This document shows positions 38,684 through 39,647 of a DNA stretch of 39,647 nt, piece by piece (position 1 is the first letter of the stretch; the number at the start of each line of letters is the position of its first letter). The stretch is from positions 1 to 39,647 of the forward strand of contig WHSY01000041.1 in assembly GCA_009379815.1 (NCBI GenBank), read 5' to 3'. This DNA comes from Pseudonocardiaceae bacterium (GTDB lineage Bacteria; Actinomycetota; Actinomycetes; Mycobacteriales; Pseudonocardiaceae). The position numbers and the translations under genes were made by a program. A model generated the notes under the pieces. It was not told where the DNA came from and searched no databases. It was given only the letters and a program-made list of their open reading frames with translations.

Positions 38684-39441
38684 GATCCCTGCTCCAGCAC
38701 GGCGAAGGAGTACGGCGCCCACGGCCCGGTGAGGTCGTAGCGTGCGCCATCGGCGAGCTCGTCGATCCGGCCCCGCAGCGCCTCCGCGCCCGGCGGGTCC
38801 ACCAGGTAGGCGGCGTTGAGCATCATCATCCCCGAGTGCCCGGCCAGCTGCTGATCCTGCGGGGGATACCGGCGGCTCGCGCTCGCCGTCGCGGCCAGCG
38901 CGAGGTGGATCGCCTCGGCACGCTCGGCTGCGGCACGACCGCGCTGCTGCGCGGCATCGCGTTCGAGGCGTCGCCGCCGCAGATAGGAGGCGCCCGGTCC
39001 GGCGGCGGGGTCGTCGGCAACGGCGCCGTCCGGCGCGGCGGCCGTCGCGTTGTCGTCGTAGACCTTGACGCCCCACTCGGCCCGGCCCACGACCCTGGCC
39101 AGGGCTGCGGCGAGTTCCTCGCGCCGCTGCTCGAGCATCTCCCGCACCCGTGCATCGTCGTGGTAGACGGTCGCGAGGCGCAGCGGCGCGGTCACCACGA
39201 GCGCCGCGCTCGCCTCGACGACCTCGTGGTGGGCCCGGGCGGTGGCCTCGAGCCAGCCGAGGTCCTCGAGATTGCGCCGCAGCGGCTCCGCCCCGAACTC
39301 GGCCAGCGCGACGGAGCTGACCAGTGCCACCAACCCCTCGACCGGCAGGCCACGCACCGACGACCCCCCGATGCCGCGCAACTCGTCGAGCGCAGGCTGC
39401 TCCTGCGTGACCGCGTAGACGTAGGTCGCATGCTCACCCAT
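38680..39441 (-). CDS. Gas vesicle protein GvpL/GvpF
   Basis: A 253-residue GvpL/GvpF-family protein. It opens with HATYVYAVTQEQPALDELRG, has PLRLATVYHDDARVREMLEQ in the middle with the GVKVYDD segment, and ends with LTGPWAPYSFAVLEQGS, a family hallmark. GvpF/L proteins form the accessory complex that starts vesicle growth. Given its place after gvpJ and before gvpS it is most likely gvpL. The ATG at 39441 overlaps the gvpJ stop by 8 bp. Confidence 0.92.
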   Translation of the reverse strand: MGEHATYVYAVTQEQPALDELRGIGGSSVRGLPVEGLVALVSSVALAEFGAEPLRRNLEDLGWLEATARAHHEVVEASAALVVTAPLRLATVYHDDARVREMLEQRREELAAALARVVGRAEWGVKVYDDNATAAAPDGAVADDPAAGPGASYLRRRRLERDAAQQRGRAAAERAEAIHLALAATASASRRYPPQDQQLAGHSGMMMLNAAYLVDPPGAEALRGRIDELADGARYDLTGPWAPYSFAVLEQGS

Positions 39442-39646
39442 CGGAGCCCTCCCCGCTGTCGACGGCGCGACGACCGTCGGCCTCCAGATCACCGAGCCGA
39501 CGGCGCAGCCGCCGGTTCTCCTCGGCGAGGTCGCGGTCGCCCGAGCTGAGCGTGGGATCGTGCTCCCACCAGTCGATGCCCATCTCCCGGGCCCGGTCGA
39601 CCGATGCGACGAGCAGCCGGATCTTGATCGTCAGCAGCTCGATATC
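39434..39646 (-). CDS. gvpJ: Gas vesicle protein GvpJ, C-terminal fragment
   Basis: The C-terminal 70 residues are in the window; the 5' end is beyond the right edge. It reads IELLTIKIRLLVASVDRARE, then MGIDWWEHDPTLS, the C-terminal part of the GvpA/GvpJ fold, followed by a charged tail (EENRRLRRRLGDLEADGRR). GvpJ is a minor shell protein of gas vesicles. More gvp genes should lie to the right. Confidence 0.88.
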   Translation of the reverse strand, partial: DIELLTIKIRLLVASVDRAREMGIDWWEHDPTLSSGDRDLAEENRRLRRRLGDLEADGRRAVDSGEGSDG

Positions 39647-39647
39647 G

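Overview
The window is very GC-rich DNA with frequent GTG starts, tightly packed genes on both strands and many long antisense reading frames. The gene content includes an ectoine hydroxylase tail, GAF-ANTAR proteins, MEDS/STAS/RsbW-type stress regulators, an Rv2629-type release-factor homologue, a Hrp1-type CBS protein, and gas-vesicle genes in the order J-L-S-K. Together these point to a free-living actinomycete, most likely of the Pseudonocardia type. The genus is inferred from overall resemblance, not proven. I saw no tRNA, rRNA, CRISPR array, transposase or phage gene.

Layout. 1-3.7 kb: end of ectD, a small unknown gene, a Vms1/baeRF2-like gene, a 30+30 bp inverted repeat built from four 10-mers at exact 20-bp pitch, an AbiEi-like gene, then a region with two DnaA-box-like sites, 11 CAGGG repeats and a sigma-F-like promoter ahead of pcm. 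3.9-6.9 kb: regulators (two GAF-ANTAR proteins, a STAS protein, an RsbW-like ATPase) and a Cys-rich zinc-binding protein. 6.8-16.5 kb: metabolism (a large FAD/Fe-S oxidoreductase divergent from an enolase-superfamily enzyme, a TPP enzyme, a GH15 glycosidase coupled to a cytochrome b/molybdopterin oxidoreductase). 17.3-20.5 kb: a compact minus-strand operon of a 64-aa protein, an Mtq2-like methyltransferase, a CDGSH protein, a haem-oxygenase-like diiron oxidase and an EgtD-like methyltransferase, followed by a 40-aa amphipathic peptide. 20.6-24.6 kb: membrane proteins and a second set of stress regulators (MEDS-ATPase, MEDS-STAS, STAS). 24.8-30.6 kb: SDR, lipoprotein, coiled-coil and membrane proteins. 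30.6-34.9 kb: a frameshifted udgX, ctaD, an AI-2E-type transporter and a hemerythrin. 35-38.1 kb: a DUF2254 protein, a decayed RsbW-like ATPase, a CBS protein and an internally deleted ATP-dependent DNA ligase. 38.2-39.6 kb: gvpK, gvpS, gvpL/F and partial gvpJ.

How it fits together. The main theme is general stress and dormancy. There are at least six partner-switching-type regulators but no sigma factor in the window. Several otherwise unrelated genes (Vms1-like, pcm, hemerythrin, CBS protein, the diiron-oxidase operon) have upstream sites resembling GTTT-N16/17-GGGTAT, the form used by sigma-F/sigma-B-type factors. The best candidate for a previously undescribed system is the 17.3-20.5 kb operon. 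It couples an EgtD-family methyltransferase that lacks the usual histidine-recognition glutamate to a diiron oxidase and a CDGSH Fe-S protein, and it begins and ends with short unrecognised peptides. All functions are read from sequence features and memory of protein families; no searches were run.
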